Shown here in pieces: positions 42,878-51,752 of a DNA stretch of 64,000 nt. Below the pieces are notes generated by a model. That model saw nothing but the letters and a program-made list of their open reading frames with translations. It had not been told where the DNA came from and made no database searches. Position 1 is the stretch's first letter. Each line of letters starts with the position of its first letter. The DNA comes from Formosa sp. L2A11. GTDB lineage: Bacteria; Bacteroidota; Bacteroidia; Flavobacteriales; Flavobacteriaceae. The stretch covers positions 3,658,001 through 3,722,000 of the forward strand of contig NZ_CP047028.1 of the NCBI RefSeq assembly GCF_009796865.1, written 5' to 3'. Made by a program: the position numbers and the translations under genes.

Positions 42878-43897
42878 AGACAATTTTACCATTATAGGGT
42901 AATGATCTGAATACACATCGCTATTAAAGGTTTTAAAGCCTTTAATTTTAATAGCTTCATCAGTAAAAATAAAATCAATTCGTACTGGAAAAAATTTAAA
43001 ATTAAAAGTCTTTCCAAATCCATTACCAGCTTCCTTAAAAGTATCGTTTAAGTCGCCTCTAATCATTCTATACACATAAGAATAAGCTGTGTTGTTTAAA
43101 TCGCCAGTAATAATCATTTTATACTTACACGTCTTTTTATGCTCTAAAAACAGCTCTGTTTGGGCTTGTTGCATGGCAAAAGAATGACCAATACTTTTTA
43201 CTAAACGTTCTGAGTCTTGTTTTTTTAACGCTTCTACTTTTGTATTTATACGAAGTGATTGTAAATGAATATTATAAATACGAACAGTATCTTCTCCTTT
43301 AACAACATCTGCAAAGATGGCATTATTGGGTGTATTAGGAAATGTAACAGATCCTTTATTAATAATAGGATATTGAGAAAAAATAGCTTGACCAAATTGT
43401 TTTTTTTCGCCAGCCAATTGTATGTATTTATACTTAAAGAATGAAAAATCTATACTTTTATTATTGGGATGGAATTCTTGTATACTTAAAATATCGGGAT
43501 GTTCTGCTTTTACAAATTTCGAAATTTCGAAGCCAATATCTTTATTCGGAATCCAGTTATAGATATTAAACAACCTTACATTATAACTCATAATAGAAAT
43601 ATTGTCGGCATTAGTATCTTCTGTAGTTCCAGAAAACTTATACAATGTTCCCATATAAAAATACCCAATTACTAAAATAATAAACGACAGTAGCATTTGG
43701 CGTTTTAGTTTTAGCAACCAATATAAAGCAAATAGTACGTTAACAAGAATTAAGACAGGTACTACAATACTTAAAACTGATAAAAAGGCAAAATGTTTAG
43801 GCGGAAAAAAAGGTAAAATATAAGACAATAAAAGTAAGGTAGCCAACATGGAATTGATGAAAAATATAAATTTATCAATAACGTTTAACTTACTCAT
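42869..43897 (-). CDS. Endonuclease/exonuclease/phosphatase family membrane protein
   Basis: 342 residues: two or three N-terminal membrane segments (about 10-30, 36-60, 66-85) and a C-terminal EEP catalytic domain with ISIMSYNVRLFN (about 101-112), DILSIQEFH (metal-binding Glu), IYNIHLQS, ITGDLNNTAYSYVY and the closing SDHYPIMVKL (Asp-His). EEP enzymes cut phosphodiester or phosphomonoester bonds in nucleic acids, lipids or inositol phosphates; the substrate here is not clear, and the domain should face the periplasm or cytoplasm next to the membrane. It follows the rhomboid gene by 2 bases. Confidence 0.85.
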   Translation of the reverse strand: MSKLNVIDKFIFFINSMLATLLLLSYILPFFPPKHFAFLSVLSIVVPVLILVNVLFALYWLLKLKRQMLLSFIILVIGYFYMGTLYKFSGTTEDTNADNISIMSYNVRLFNIYNWIPNKDIGFEISKFVKAEHPDILSIQEFHPNNKSIDFSFFKYKYIQLAGEKKQFGQAIFSQYPIINKGSVTFPNTPNNAIFADVVKGEDTVRIYNIHLQSLRINTKVEALKKQDSERLVKSIGHSFAMQQAQTELFLEHKKTCKYKMIITGDLNNTAYSYVYRMIRGDLNDTFKEAGNGFGKTFNFKFFPVRIDFIFTDEAIKIKGFKTFNSDVYSDHYPIMVKLSLH

Positions 43898-43899
43898 AC

Positions 43900-44778
43900 T
43901 TATTTTCCTACTTTAAATAAAAATTCCTTTTCCTCTTTTGTCAGGCTATCGTAGCCACTTTTACTAATTTTATCAAGAATAATATCTATGCGCTTTTGTT
44001 TATTAAAAGCATCAAACTCTTCTTTTTTAAAGCCAGCCATCTTCTTATTACCGCGTTTATGAACAGTTTTAAGTGGCGATTTTCCAGATTTAGAAAACAA
44101 GCCTGTTAGTGTATCTGCAAAAGACTCAAATCCTTTTCCTATGTCTCTGCCTTGCTTATACTGCATAGCGTATAAAAATCCTAAAGCTGCACCTCCTATG
44201 TGAGCTAAATTACCTCCTGCATTAGTGCCTGCTAAGCCTAAAACATCTAAAGTTAATATGGCAGCTCCAACCATCCATAACTTAACATTAAACATAAAGA
44301 ATTTTAAATCCATTTGCGGCATATACGCACACATAAAGATTAATAATGCACGAACTGCTGCAGATGCACCTACTAATCGTCCGCCAGAATGAAACACATT
44401 AGGTAACAAATTATAACCTAGTAAAAAAACTACGGCACCAGAAATTGCACCTAAAAAATAAATATTTATAGCTAATTTTTTACTGAACATATTTAAAAAC
44501 CACTGTCCAATAAAATACAACCACAACATATTAAATAATAAATGTATAAAATCGTAATGCACAAATGCATATGTAATAAAAGACCATGGAGTGACTAATA
44601 ATTCAGATAAATTACTAGACAATTCAAACCATTGTAAACTAGAATCGTTAGGTAAAGTAGATGTTAGTACTTGTAAAACAAACCCAACAAAAAAGACAAT
44701 AACATTTATAGCTATTATCTTTTCTAACACATTTAAATGCGTTAATTTTTGTTTAATATCTTGATTAAGCGTGTTCAT
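43900..44778 (-). CDS. Rhomboid family serine protease (second of a pair)
   Basis: 292 residues with six or seven membrane segments and the rhomboid catalytic features: HLLFN at 79-83, GASA with nucleophile Ser139, and HIGGAALGF with His193. After the last helix a soluble tail of about 80 residues ends in YDSLTKEEKEFLFKVGK, a small motif common to flavobacterial rhomboids. It cuts membrane proteins within or near the bilayer; substrates are unknown. It lies 3 bases after the other rhomboid gene. Confidence 0.9.
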   Translation of the reverse strand: MNTLNQDIKQKLTHLNVLEKIIAINVIVFFVGFVLQVLTSTLPNDSSLQWFELSSNLSELLVTPWSFITYAFVHYDFIHLLFNMLWLYFIGQWFLNMFSKKLAINIYFLGAISGAVVFLLGYNLLPNVFHSGGRLVGASAAVRALLIFMCAYMPQMDLKFFMFNVKLWMVGAAILTLDVLGLAGTNAGGNLAHIGGAALGFLYAMQYKQGRDIGKGFESFADTLTGLFSKSGKSPLKTVHKRGNKKMAGFKKEEFDAFNKQKRIDIILDKISKSGYDSLTKEEKEFLFKVGK

Positions 44779-44781
44779 ATA

Positions 44782-45543
44782 TTAATCCCAACGGTTTTTA
44801 TTAAACTGTGTTCTTTTCCAATACCACATAATTAAGAAGCCTGTTAAAGCACCTCCTACGTGGGCAACATACGCGGTATTACTTGGACTAAAAAAGGATT
44901 GACCAGTAACAGCCGAAATTAAATCTAATGCAATAATTCCTGGTATAAAATACTTAGCTTTAATTGGAATAGGTAAAAATATAAGCATCAATTTAGATTC
45001 TGGAAACAACATTCCGAAAGCGACTAAAACGCCCATTATAGCACCAGAAGCTCCTACCATAGAACCATTAAATACACTTACAAATTTCCCTAATTGATCT
45101 GGATCTAAAACCTTAGACCAACCCGTATTATACATTGCATAACCAGAACGTAACGTTTCTAAGGTTTCTGCTTGACTAAATCCTGCGCCTTCTAAAGCAG
45201 ACATTCCTGATGAGTATTGATAATAGTAGTACGCTAACATTAAAAGTGCGGCTCCTAAACCAGAAGACAAGTAAAAGAATAAAAACTTTTTCCCTCCAAA
45301 CTGTTGCTCTACAGGTGTTCCAAACATCCAAAGTGCCAACATGTTAAATGCAATATGCATAAAACCACCATGCATAAACATGTGGGTAAATATTTGCCAA
45401 GGTTGGAACGCTGCATTCTTTGGAAAATGCAAAGCAAACCAATCATAAAACAAGTTACCTCCACCAACGACCATGGTCCCGATAAACATAATAACATTTA
45501 TAATTATAAGGTGTTTAACGGTATCGGAAATTCTATTCATCAT
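44782..45543 (-). CDS. Rhomboid family serine protease (first of a pair)
   Basis: 253 residues with HIAFN at 63-67, GASG with nucleophile Ser166 and HVGGALTGF with His228, so the Ser-His dyad is intact. A loop of about 50 polar residues (110-158) between the second and third core helices is longer than in its neighbour. There are two consecutive Met codons at the start; the second (45540) is equally likely. Together with the next gene it forms a tandem pair of active-looking rhomboids, 19 bases after mutL. Confidence 0.92.
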   Translation of the reverse strand: MMNRISDTVKHLIIINVIMFIGTMVVGGGNLFYDWFALHFPKNAAFQPWQIFTHMFMHGGFMHIAFNMLALWMFGTPVEQQFGGKKFLFFYLSSGLGAALLMLAYYYYQYSSGMSALEGAGFSQAETLETLRSGYAMYNTGWSKVLDPDQLGKFVSVFNGSMVGASGAIMGVLVAFGMLFPESKLMLIFLPIPIKAKYFIPGIIALDLISAVTGQSFFSPSNTAYVAHVGGALTGFLIMWYWKRTQFNKNRWD

Positions 45544-45562
45544 AATCTTTCTTTCTATGAAA

Positions 45563-47428
45563 TTACATAAATTTTTTATCTAATTCATCAACCGTCATGG
45601 TGATAAATGTAGGTTTATTATTCGGAGAAACATTGGGTTCCTTACACGCAAACAAACTATTTACTAAATGATCTTGTTCTGTTTGTGTAAGCGATTGTCC
45701 TGATTTTATAGCCAAACTTTTCGATAACGACTTTGCCAACAAATCTGCAGCACTAAAATTTGCATCAGGAACTTCATGTTCTACATCGCTAATTAATTGT
45801 TCTAATATAATACTTACTTCGCTCTCTGGGACATTTATAGGCAAACCAATTATTTCTACCATGTGTTCTTCAATATTCTGAAACACAAAACCTGCGTATT
45901 CTAAATCACTCTTTAAATTTAAAACAATATCGTGTTCTTGTTTAGATAATTGAATTTGCAATGGAAATAACAATTGCTGACTTACCGTATCTTTTCCTGT
46001 GATGTATTTTAAAAAATCTTCGTAAAGGATACGTTGGTGAGCACGATTTTGATCGATAACTAACATCCCCGATTTAATGGTACTTAATACATATTTATTT
46101 TGAAGCTGATATGTGGCTTGCTTAGTAGCCATTTGAGACTCGTCGAACAAGGAAGCTGTACTTTCTACGCTTTCAAATTGAATTTCACTAAAATCACTTT
46201 TAGATTTTGTACCTTTAGATTCCATACCCACATATAAACTTTCCCAACCTGCTGTTGGCGGGTCTTTACGTCCTGAGTAAGATGATGGTGTAGACGGTCT
46301 TGAAGGCGCTGATTTTTCTGAATTAAACGGATTAAAAGTACGATCTACCTCTATTGTAGGTGTACTTGCAGATTTACTTGAATAATCGTAAGGCGTATCT
46401 AGATTCGCATCGTGATCGAAATCTAAAACGGGTGCAATATTAAATTGTCCTAAACTATGTTTAACAGAGGCTCTTAAAATAGCATATAACGTATGTTCAT
46501 CATCAAACTTAATCTCTGTTTTTGTAGGATGAATATTAATATCTATAGTTTGCGGGTTTACTTCTAAATTTAAAAAATAACTCGCGTGTGTTCCTTCTTT
46601 TATTAACCCTTCAAATGCTGCTGTAATAGCATGATTTAAATAGGCACTTTTTATAAATCTATGATTGACAAAGAAAAATTGTTCCCCTCTAGATTTTTTA
46701 GCATATTCTGGTTTTCCAACAAATCCAGAAATTTTCAACACATCGGTATCTTCATTCACAGGCACCAATTTTTCATTGGTTTTGGGTCCGAATATATTAA
46801 CAATACGTTGTCTGTAATTACTATGTGGTAAATTAAAAACTTCAGAGCCGTTATGGTACATTACAAAACTAATACCTGGATGAGCTAAAGCTACGCGCTG
46901 AAATTCGTCTATAATATGGCGTGTTTCAACTGTATTCGATTTTAAAAAATTACGCCGTGCTGGAATATTAAAAAACAAATGTTTTACAGCGATAGACGTT
47001 CCTGTTGGTGTAACCACGACATCTTGATCTACAATTTCGCTACCTTCAATGGTTATGGTTGTACCAACCTCATCTTGGGCTTGTTTTGTTTTTAATTCTA
47101 CATGAGCAATAGCGGCAATACTAGCTAAAGCTTCACCTCGAAATCCTTTTGTATCTAATTGAAATAAATCTTCGGCAGAACGAATTTTAGAAGTTGCATG
47201 ACGTTCAAAACTTAAACGTGCATCTGTAACACTCATACCTACCCCATCATCTATAACCTGTACCAAAGTTTTACCGGCATCTTTAACCAATAATTTTATG
47301 GTTTCGGCTTTGGCATCTATAGCATTTTCTAAAAGTTCTTTAACTACAGAAGCTGGTCGTTGCACTACCTCACCCGCTGCAATTTGATTAGCAACATGGT
47401 CTGGTAAAAGTTGAATAATATCTGCCAT
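45563..47428 (-). CDS. mutL: DNA mismatch repair protein MutL
   Basis: A 621-residue MutL with the GHKL ATPase motifs ENAIDA (about 35-40), DDGVGM (about 61-66), RHATSKI and GFRGEALASIAA (about 94-105), and a second ATPase domain half. MutL couples MutS mismatch recognition to strand cutting. In the C-terminal dimer domain the endonuclease motif DQHAxxExxxxE reads DQNRAHQRILYE, so the metal-binding His and Glu are replaced, and the ACHxAI motif reads ACKEPNV. Its incision activity is therefore doubtful. It shares one base with the small gene upstream (47428). Confidence 0.95.
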   Translation of the reverse strand: MADIIQLLPDHVANQIAAGEVVQRPASVVKELLENAIDAKAETIKLLVKDAGKTLVQVIDDGVGMSVTDARLSFERHATSKIRSAEDLFQLDTKGFRGEALASIAAIAHVELKTKQAQDEVGTTITIEGSEIVDQDVVVTPTGTSIAVKHLFFNIPARRNFLKSNTVETRHIIDEFQRVALAHPGISFVMYHNGSEVFNLPHSNYRQRIVNIFGPKTNEKLVPVNEDTDVLKISGFVGKPEYAKKSRGEQFFFVNHRFIKSAYLNHAITAAFEGLIKEGTHASYFLNLEVNPQTIDINIHPTKTEIKFDDEHTLYAILRASVKHSLGQFNIAPVLDFDHDANLDTPYDYSSKSASTPTIEVDRTFNPFNSEKSAPSRPSTPSSYSGRKDPPTAGWESLYVGMESKGTKSKSDFSEIQFESVESTASLFDESQMATKQATYQLQNKYVLSTIKSGMLVIDQNRAHQRILYEDFLKYITGKDTVSQQLLFPLQIQLSKQEHDIVLNLKSDLEYAGFVFQNIEEHMVEIIGLPINVPESEVSIILEQLISDVEHEVPDANFSAADLLAKSLSKSLAIKSGQSLTQTEQDHLVNSLFACKEPNVSPNNKPTFITMTVDELDKKFM

Positions 47429-47718
47429 TATGAATTTGGAAGGAATATGGATAAATCGAATTCTATTATAAATAGAAATATAAGAATAAGTATAGCAACA
47501 ATAATTATAATCCTGCGGTTAGCAGAACGGTCTGGAGATTCTTTTAATTCTTGAAATGCATTTTGAATTTTAGATTTAATTCCTCCTGTAGGTCCAACGG
47601 TTTTTCTAAAATCGTCGAATTTATGTTTCATTTCAAACGGACTTCCTTCCCCATCATTTTTAAAATGTTGAGGCGTGTACGTAAATTTTTTATTTTTTCT
47701 CGTTTTAAAAATCCCCAT
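47428..47718 (-). CDS. Small membrane protein, mutL-associated
   Basis: A 96-residue protein with a basic N-terminus (MGIFKTRKNKKFTYTPQHF), a polar middle and a single C-terminal membrane helix (about 69-86) ending in a short tail. Similar flavobacterial genes are often labelled riboflavin synthase subunit beta because of a neighbouring ribH gene, but nothing in the sequence supports an enzyme. It resembles the 72-residue protein encoded just upstream. It shares its last base with the mutL start. Confidence 0.65.
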   Translation of the reverse strand: MGIFKTRKNKKFTYTPQHFKNDGEGSPFEMKHKFDDFRKTVGPTGGIKSKIQNAFQELKESPDRSANRRIIIIVAILILIFLFIIEFDLSIFLPNS

Positions 47719-47726
47719 GCTGCTTT

Positions 47727-47945
47727 CTACAATTCATAATTATTTAATACATACCATAAAATGATAACCAAAATCAAGATTATTAACCATCCAGATAAAC
47801 GGATGCCTTTTTTTCCTTGATGTTTTCTCGTTTGCTTAAGCGCTTCCCATTTAGACGTCATTTCGTTTAAAGGTTTAACATCCTCTTCCTGAAACTTAGC
47901 CTTATAATTAAACGATTTATTTTTTCGTTGATTAAATAAATTCAC
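47727..47945 (-). CDS. Small membrane protein, paralogue of the next gene
   Basis: 72 residues: MNLFNQRKNKSFNYKAKF at the N-terminus matches the pattern of its neighbour (short hydrophobic start, RKNKxF-Y), then KPLNEMTSKWEALKQTRK, and a C-terminal membrane helix (about 52-66). It lies 8 bases upstream of the 96-residue paralogue and probably starts the operon with mutL and the rhomboids. Function unknown. Confidence 0.62.
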   Translation of the reverse strand: MNLFNQRKNKSFNYKAKFQEEDVKPLNEMTSKWEALKQTRKHQGKKGIRLSGWLIILILVIILWYVLNNYEL

Positions 47946-48155
47946 TATTTAAAAACTAGTCTTTGTTAAGCATCAAATGTACTTAAAATTGGGAAGAAAG
48001 GCGAATACGGTTTCTAAAAAAATGTTAACAAAAACAATCAAAACGCTAGTAATTCATTAATTTAAAAAGAACCTTTAGTGTTTTAAATATCAATTTTATA
48101 AACATTTTATTTCAAAAAGCAATTTAAACACCTCATTTCACACATATAAGAAATG

Positions 48156-48180
48156 AAAAAGCGCCCTGTAAAAGACGCTT
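48156..48180 (-). terminator. Terminator after the thioredoxin gene
   Basis: On the minus strand AAGCGTC pairs with GGGCGCTT (one G-U pair) around a short loop and runs into TTTTT. It lies 41 bases after the trx stop. The 47946-48155 stretch is AT-rich with nothing else visible. Confidence 0.6.
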
Positions 48181-48220
48181 CTGTAACTGGTAATAAATTC
48201 TAAATAATTAACCTTTTAAA

Positions 48221-48517
48221 TTAACTACCTTGTTTTATAATTTGAATTAAATCTGATTTTTGGACTATTCCAGATTGTCTCCACTTTTGTTCTCCTGACT
48301 TATATAGCATTAAAGTGGGAACATTTCTAACATTTAATTTAGATGCTAACTCTTGATTTTTATCGATATCAATTTTTATAATTGAAACCGACTCGCCTAA
48401 ACTATCTTTTACATCTTTTAAAATTGGCGCCATTGTTTTACAAGGACCACACCATTCGGCAAAAAAATCGACTAAAACAGGTTTATCCTGTTTAATAAGT
48501 TCTGAAAATCGACTCAT
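48221..48517 (-). CDS. trxA: Thioredoxin
   Basis: The start at 48517 gives 98 residues, beginning MSRFSELI; the frame continues 13 codons upstream but that part is not thioredoxin-like. DFFAEWCGPCKTMAP (about 17-31) holds the redox-active WCGPC, and NVRNVPTLMLYKSGE the cis-Pro loop (about 61-75). It reduces disulfides in the cytoplasm. It sits 82 bases after the persulfide dioxygenase-like gene, where a thioredoxin could reduce the persulfides or polysulfides formed; that link is inference. Confidence 0.9.
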   Translation of the reverse strand: MSRFSELIKQDKPVLVDFFAEWCGPCKTMAPILKDVKDSLGESVSIIKIDIDKNQELASKLNVRNVPTLMLYKSGEQKWRQSGIVQKSDLIQIIKQGS

Positions 48518-48599
48518 AACTATATGTTTTAAAATTCTGCACTGATAAAAAAACAACCTTTTTAAGATGCTATTCTTTTAACAATTAATATTTATTCAT

Positions 48600-50012
48600 T
48601 TACTTTTTTAATATTGAAGGACATACAAAATCTGTTAACGGAATTCCGGCTTCTTTAATCGCTTTCATACCACCTGCAACATCTATTAAATTATGATACC
48701 CTCTACTTTTTAATATTGATGTTGCAATTACAGATCTATAACCTCCTGCACAATGCACGTAAAATGGTGTATCATTAGGAAACTCAGACAAATGTTCATT
48801 AATAAATTCTAATGATGCATTTTTAGCATTATCAATATGTTCGGAAGCATATTCTGAATCTTTTCTGACATCAAAAACATTCAATTTCTCTGCCTCTAAA
48901 CGTGTTTTAAAGGTTTCTGCAGTAATAGACGAAATAGTATCGTATTCCTTACCAACAGATTTCCATGCTTCGAAACCTCCTTTTAAATACCCTAGTGTAT
49001 TATCGAATCCCACACGAGATAAACGTATAACCGTTTCTTTTTCCATACCAGGATCTGTAACTAATAAAATAGGTTGTTTTACATCTTTAATTAAAGCGCC
49101 AACCCATGGTGCAAAACCACCTTGTAGTCCTATAAAAATAGAACGTGGAATATGTCCTTTTATAAATTCATCTTGATGGCGTACATCTAAAACTAAAGCT
49201 TCAATAGTATTGGCTACAGTTTCAAACTCATCTGGACTTAATGCTTTTGTACCTTTTTCTATTACAGTATCAATATTATCGTACCCTTCTTTATTCATCT
49301 TCACGTTTAACGGAAAATACTGTGGTGGCGGTGTCAAACCATCTGTAACTTCTTTAACAAATTCAGGTTTTGTCATGTCTTCACGTAAGGCATAATTCAT
49401 CTTTTTCTGATTTCCTAAAGTGTCTACCGTTTCTTTCATCATATTCTTTCCACAAGCAGAACCCGCTCCGTGTCCAGGGTAAACAATTACATCGTTAGCT
49501 AAAGGCATAATTTTAGTTCGTAAACTATCATACAAATACCCTGCTAAATCGTCTTGTGTAATCTCTCCTTTTTGTGCCAAATCTGGACGACCAACATCGC
49601 CTAAAAACAAAGTGTCTCCGCTAAAAATAGCGTAATCTTTTCCTGTTTCATCTTTTAACAAAAATGTCGTACTTTCCATAGTGTGACCAGGTGTATGCAA
49701 TACTTTTATAACAACATTTCCTAGTTTAAATTCTTGTTCATCTTCTGCTATAATTGCATCGAAGGATGGATTTGCAGTTGGTCCGTATATAATTGGAGCG
49801 CCCGTTAATTCTGATAATGTAACATGTCCGCTAACAAAATCTGCATGAAAATGAGTTTCGAAAATATATTTAATTTTAGCACCTTCTTTTTCTGCTCTGC
49901 TTACATAAGGAGCAACCTCACGCAACGGATCGATAATAGCAACCTCACCATTACTTTCTATATAATAAGCGCCTTGCGCTAAACAACCTGTATATATTTG
50001 ATCTACTTTCAT
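48600..50012 (-). CDS. CstB-like persulfide dioxygenase/rhodanese fusion
   Basis: 470 residues in three parts: an ETHE1-like metallo-beta-lactamase domain (about 1-235) with ETHFHADFVSGH (52-63) and VLHTPGHTMEST; a first rhodanese domain (about 255-355) that has no catalytic Cys (LLVTDPGMEKET where the loop should be); and a second rhodanese domain (about 365-465) with an active loop VHCAGGYRS. This matches the architecture of CstB, which oxidises low-molecular-weight persulfides to thiosulfate or sulfite. It is followed by thioredoxin and preceded by a TauE-type exporter and a Crp/Fnr gene, all on the minus strand. I infer sulfide detoxification. Confidence 0.88.
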   Translation of the reverse strand: MKVDQIYTGCLAQGAYYIESNGEVAIIDPLREVAPYVSRAEKEGAKIKYIFETHFHADFVSGHVTLSELTGAPIIYGPTANPSFDAIIAEDEQEFKLGNVVIKVLHTPGHTMESTTFLLKDETGKDYAIFSGDTLFLGDVGRPDLAQKGEITQDDLAGYLYDSLRTKIMPLANDVIVYPGHGAGSACGKNMMKETVDTLGNQKKMNYALREDMTKPEFVKEVTDGLTPPPQYFPLNVKMNKEGYDNIDTVIEKGTKALSPDEFETVANTIEALVLDVRHQDEFIKGHIPRSIFIGLQGGFAPWVGALIKDVKQPILLVTDPGMEKETVIRLSRVGFDNTLGYLKGGFEAWKSVGKEYDTISSITAETFKTRLEAEKLNVFDVRKDSEYASEHIDNAKNASLEFINEHLSEFPNDTPFYVHCAGGYRSVIATSILKSRGYHNLIDVAGGMKAIKEAGIPLTDFVCPSILKK

Positions 50013-50073
50013 AATCTATTTATTCTATATAAAACTACTCCTCTTTTAAACTATTATTTGGCAATTAACACGG

Positions 50074-50874
50074 TTACATTGCTAGTTCTCTAATTATAAT
50101 ATAAAGCCCCATAACCAATACAAACCAACCAAAGCCTTTTTTAAGTTTTTTACCTGAAATATAATTAGACAAATAACTTCCTAAAAAAATACCAACAACT
50201 GCTACCGCTGTAAAACTAAGTAAGAACGACCAATCGATTTCTATATTTCCGATATCTCCAATAAAACCAATTAAAGAATTTACTGCAATGATGAATAAAG
50301 ACGTACCCACAGCTTTTTTCATGGATAAATTCCCCAGAATAATTAAAGCTGGAATAATTATAAATCCACCACCTGCACCAACAATTCCTGTAAAAAAACC
50401 AATAACAATGGCCTGATTAAAAATTAAAAGATTACTTAATTTTCTATGTGCATGTTCTTTCTTTTCATCTTTTTTAGGCTTTAACATCGTTACCGATGCG
50501 ATCACCATCATTATAGCAAACATAACCATTATAAAGATATCTTTGGTTATGACAAAACTTCCTATTTGGAATATATTATCAGGAATGGCCGGAATTATAA
50601 ACTTACGTGTTATATACACCATTGTAAATGCAGGAACCGCAAATACAGCTGCTATTTTTAAATCTACCAAACCTTTCTGATAGTTTTTAAAAGCACCAAA
50701 ACTAGACGATACACCAACTATAAATAACGAATATGCAGTTGCAGTTACGGGATTTAGCATAAGTAAATATACTAAAATGGGAACCGTTAAAATAGAACCA
50801 CCTCCTCCGGTTAGTCCCAAGACTAAACCAACAACAAGTGCGCCTATAAATCCTATTATTTGTGTAATATCCAT
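50074..50874 (-). CDS. TauE/SafE family sulfite or thiosulfate exporter
   Basis: 266 residues with about eight membrane helices and the two TauE motifs: GLVLGLTGGGGSILTVPILVYLL (about 16-38, split) and GFFTGIVGAGGGFIIIPALI (about 157-176). The family exports sulfite, sulfoacetate or related anions, or takes up thiosulfate. Its place between the CstB-like gene and a Crp/Fnr regulator suggests removal of the sulfite or thiosulfate made by that enzyme. It starts 45 bases downstream of a GTAAC/GTTAC inverted repeat. Confidence 0.87.
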   Translation of the reverse strand: MDITQIIGFIGALVVGLVLGLTGGGGSILTVPILVYLLMLNPVTATAYSLFIVGVSSSFGAFKNYQKGLVDLKIAAVFAVPAFTMVYITRKFIIPAIPDNIFQIGSFVITKDIFIMVMFAIMMVIASVTMLKPKKDEKKEHAHRKLSNLLIFNQAIVIGFFTGIVGAGGGFIIIPALIILGNLSMKKAVGTSLFIIAVNSLIGFIGDIGNIEIDWSFLLSFTAVAVVGIFLGSYLSNYISGKKLKKGFGWFVLVMGLYIIIRELAM

Positions 50875-50918
50875 TTGTAAAGTTTAGACAAATGTACTGT
50901 TAAGTAGAAGTTTTACAA

Positions 50919-50932
50919 GTAACCTAAGTTAC
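50919..50932. promoter_or_regulatory. Candidate Crp/Fnr site upstream of the TauE-CstB operon
   Basis: GTAAC (50919-50923) and GTTAC (50928-50932) form a perfect 5-N4-5 inverted repeat, the spacing of Fnr-class sites. It lies 45 bases upstream of the exporter start and 54 bases after the end of the Crp/Fnr gene. On the minus strand it reads TTGTAACTTAGGTTAC. Confidence 0.5.
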
Positions 50933-50985
50933 AATAGGATATTAAATAAAAGATAATTGATTAATATGTATTAAACGAAAGAACT

Positions 50986-51618
50986 CTATAAATCTAATAA
51001 ATGAATTTGATTACGGTACAACTTTAAGCGTCCATCATTTTCTAGTTTTTTAAGTAATCTAGAAATTACGACTCTAGATGTATGTAAATCTTGAGCAATA
51101 TCTTGATGCGTTACAGCAATCATTTCGTTATGATTTACCATCGCTTTATCTTTTAAATATTTTAAAAGACGTTCATCCATTTTTAGAAACGCTATGGTGT
51201 CTATAGATTCTAATAATTCTATAGTGCGTTCATGATAACTTTGAAGTATAAAATTTTGCCAGCTTTTATATTTCCCCATCCATTCTCCCATTTTTTCTAC
51301 AGGAACCATAATTAAGGTAGCTTCTGTTTCTGCAATGGCTCGTATTTCACTTTTAGAGTTTCCCATACAACATGAAATACTCATTGTACACGTATCTCCT
51401 TGTTCTATAAAATACAATAGTAATTCGTCTCCGTTTTCGTCTTCTCTTAAAATTTTTAGAGCACCACTAATTAAAAGTGGCATGTGGGAAATGGGCTGAC
51501 CAATATCCATAAGTGTAAAACCTTCTGGGACGGCTTTAAAAAGTCCGCATTGATTTATTTCTTGAAGTAATTCATCTTCAAACAAATACCCATAATGTGT
51601 TTTTAATTCTTCAATCAT
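50986..51618 (-). CDS. Crp/Fnr family transcriptional regulator
   Basis: 210 residues: an N-terminal cyclic-nucleotide-like effector domain (about 10-130; GFTLMDIGQPISHMPLLISGALKI, ENGDELLLYFIEQGDTCTMS) and a C-terminal winged helix (about 145-205) with VTHQDIAQDLHTSRVVISRLLKKLE. CC at about residues 86-87 in ISCCMGNSK is a possible redox or persulfide-reactive pair. It is adjacent to, and transcribed in the same direction as, the TauE and CstB-like genes, so I infer a sulfide/persulfide sensor. Which ligand it senses is not shown. Confidence 0.88.
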   Translation of the reverse strand: MIEELKTHYGYLFEDELLQEINQCGLFKAVPEGFTLMDIGQPISHMPLLISGALKILREDENGDELLLYFIEQGDTCTMSISCCMGNSKSEIRAIAETEATLIMVPVEKMGEWMGKYKSWQNFILQSYHERTIELLESIDTIAFLKMDERLLKYLKDKAMVNHNEMIAVTHQDIAQDLHTSRVVISRLLKKLENDGRLKLYRNQIHLLDL

Positions 51619-51724
51619 AACTTATAAATAAGATTTTAAAGATAACAATAACCAAACAATTCTAATTTTATAATTACTTAGATTTACAGTAATAAAAGTT
51701 AAAACAGTCTTTAAAGTTGTCTTA

Positions 51725-51747
51725 AATTGTAAAATCAAGTTACAATT
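51725..51747. promoter_or_regulatory. Inverted repeat between galM and the Crp/Fnr gene
   Basis: AATTGTAA (51725-51732) and TTACAATT (51740-51747) flank 7 bases. On the minus strand it reads TTGTAACTTGATTTTACAA, sharing TTGTAACTT with the candidate Crp/Fnr site before the exporter gene. It may be an autoregulatory site of the Crp/Fnr gene (about 107 bases upstream) or a hairpin after galM. Confidence 0.4.
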
Positions 51748-51752
51748 ACATC

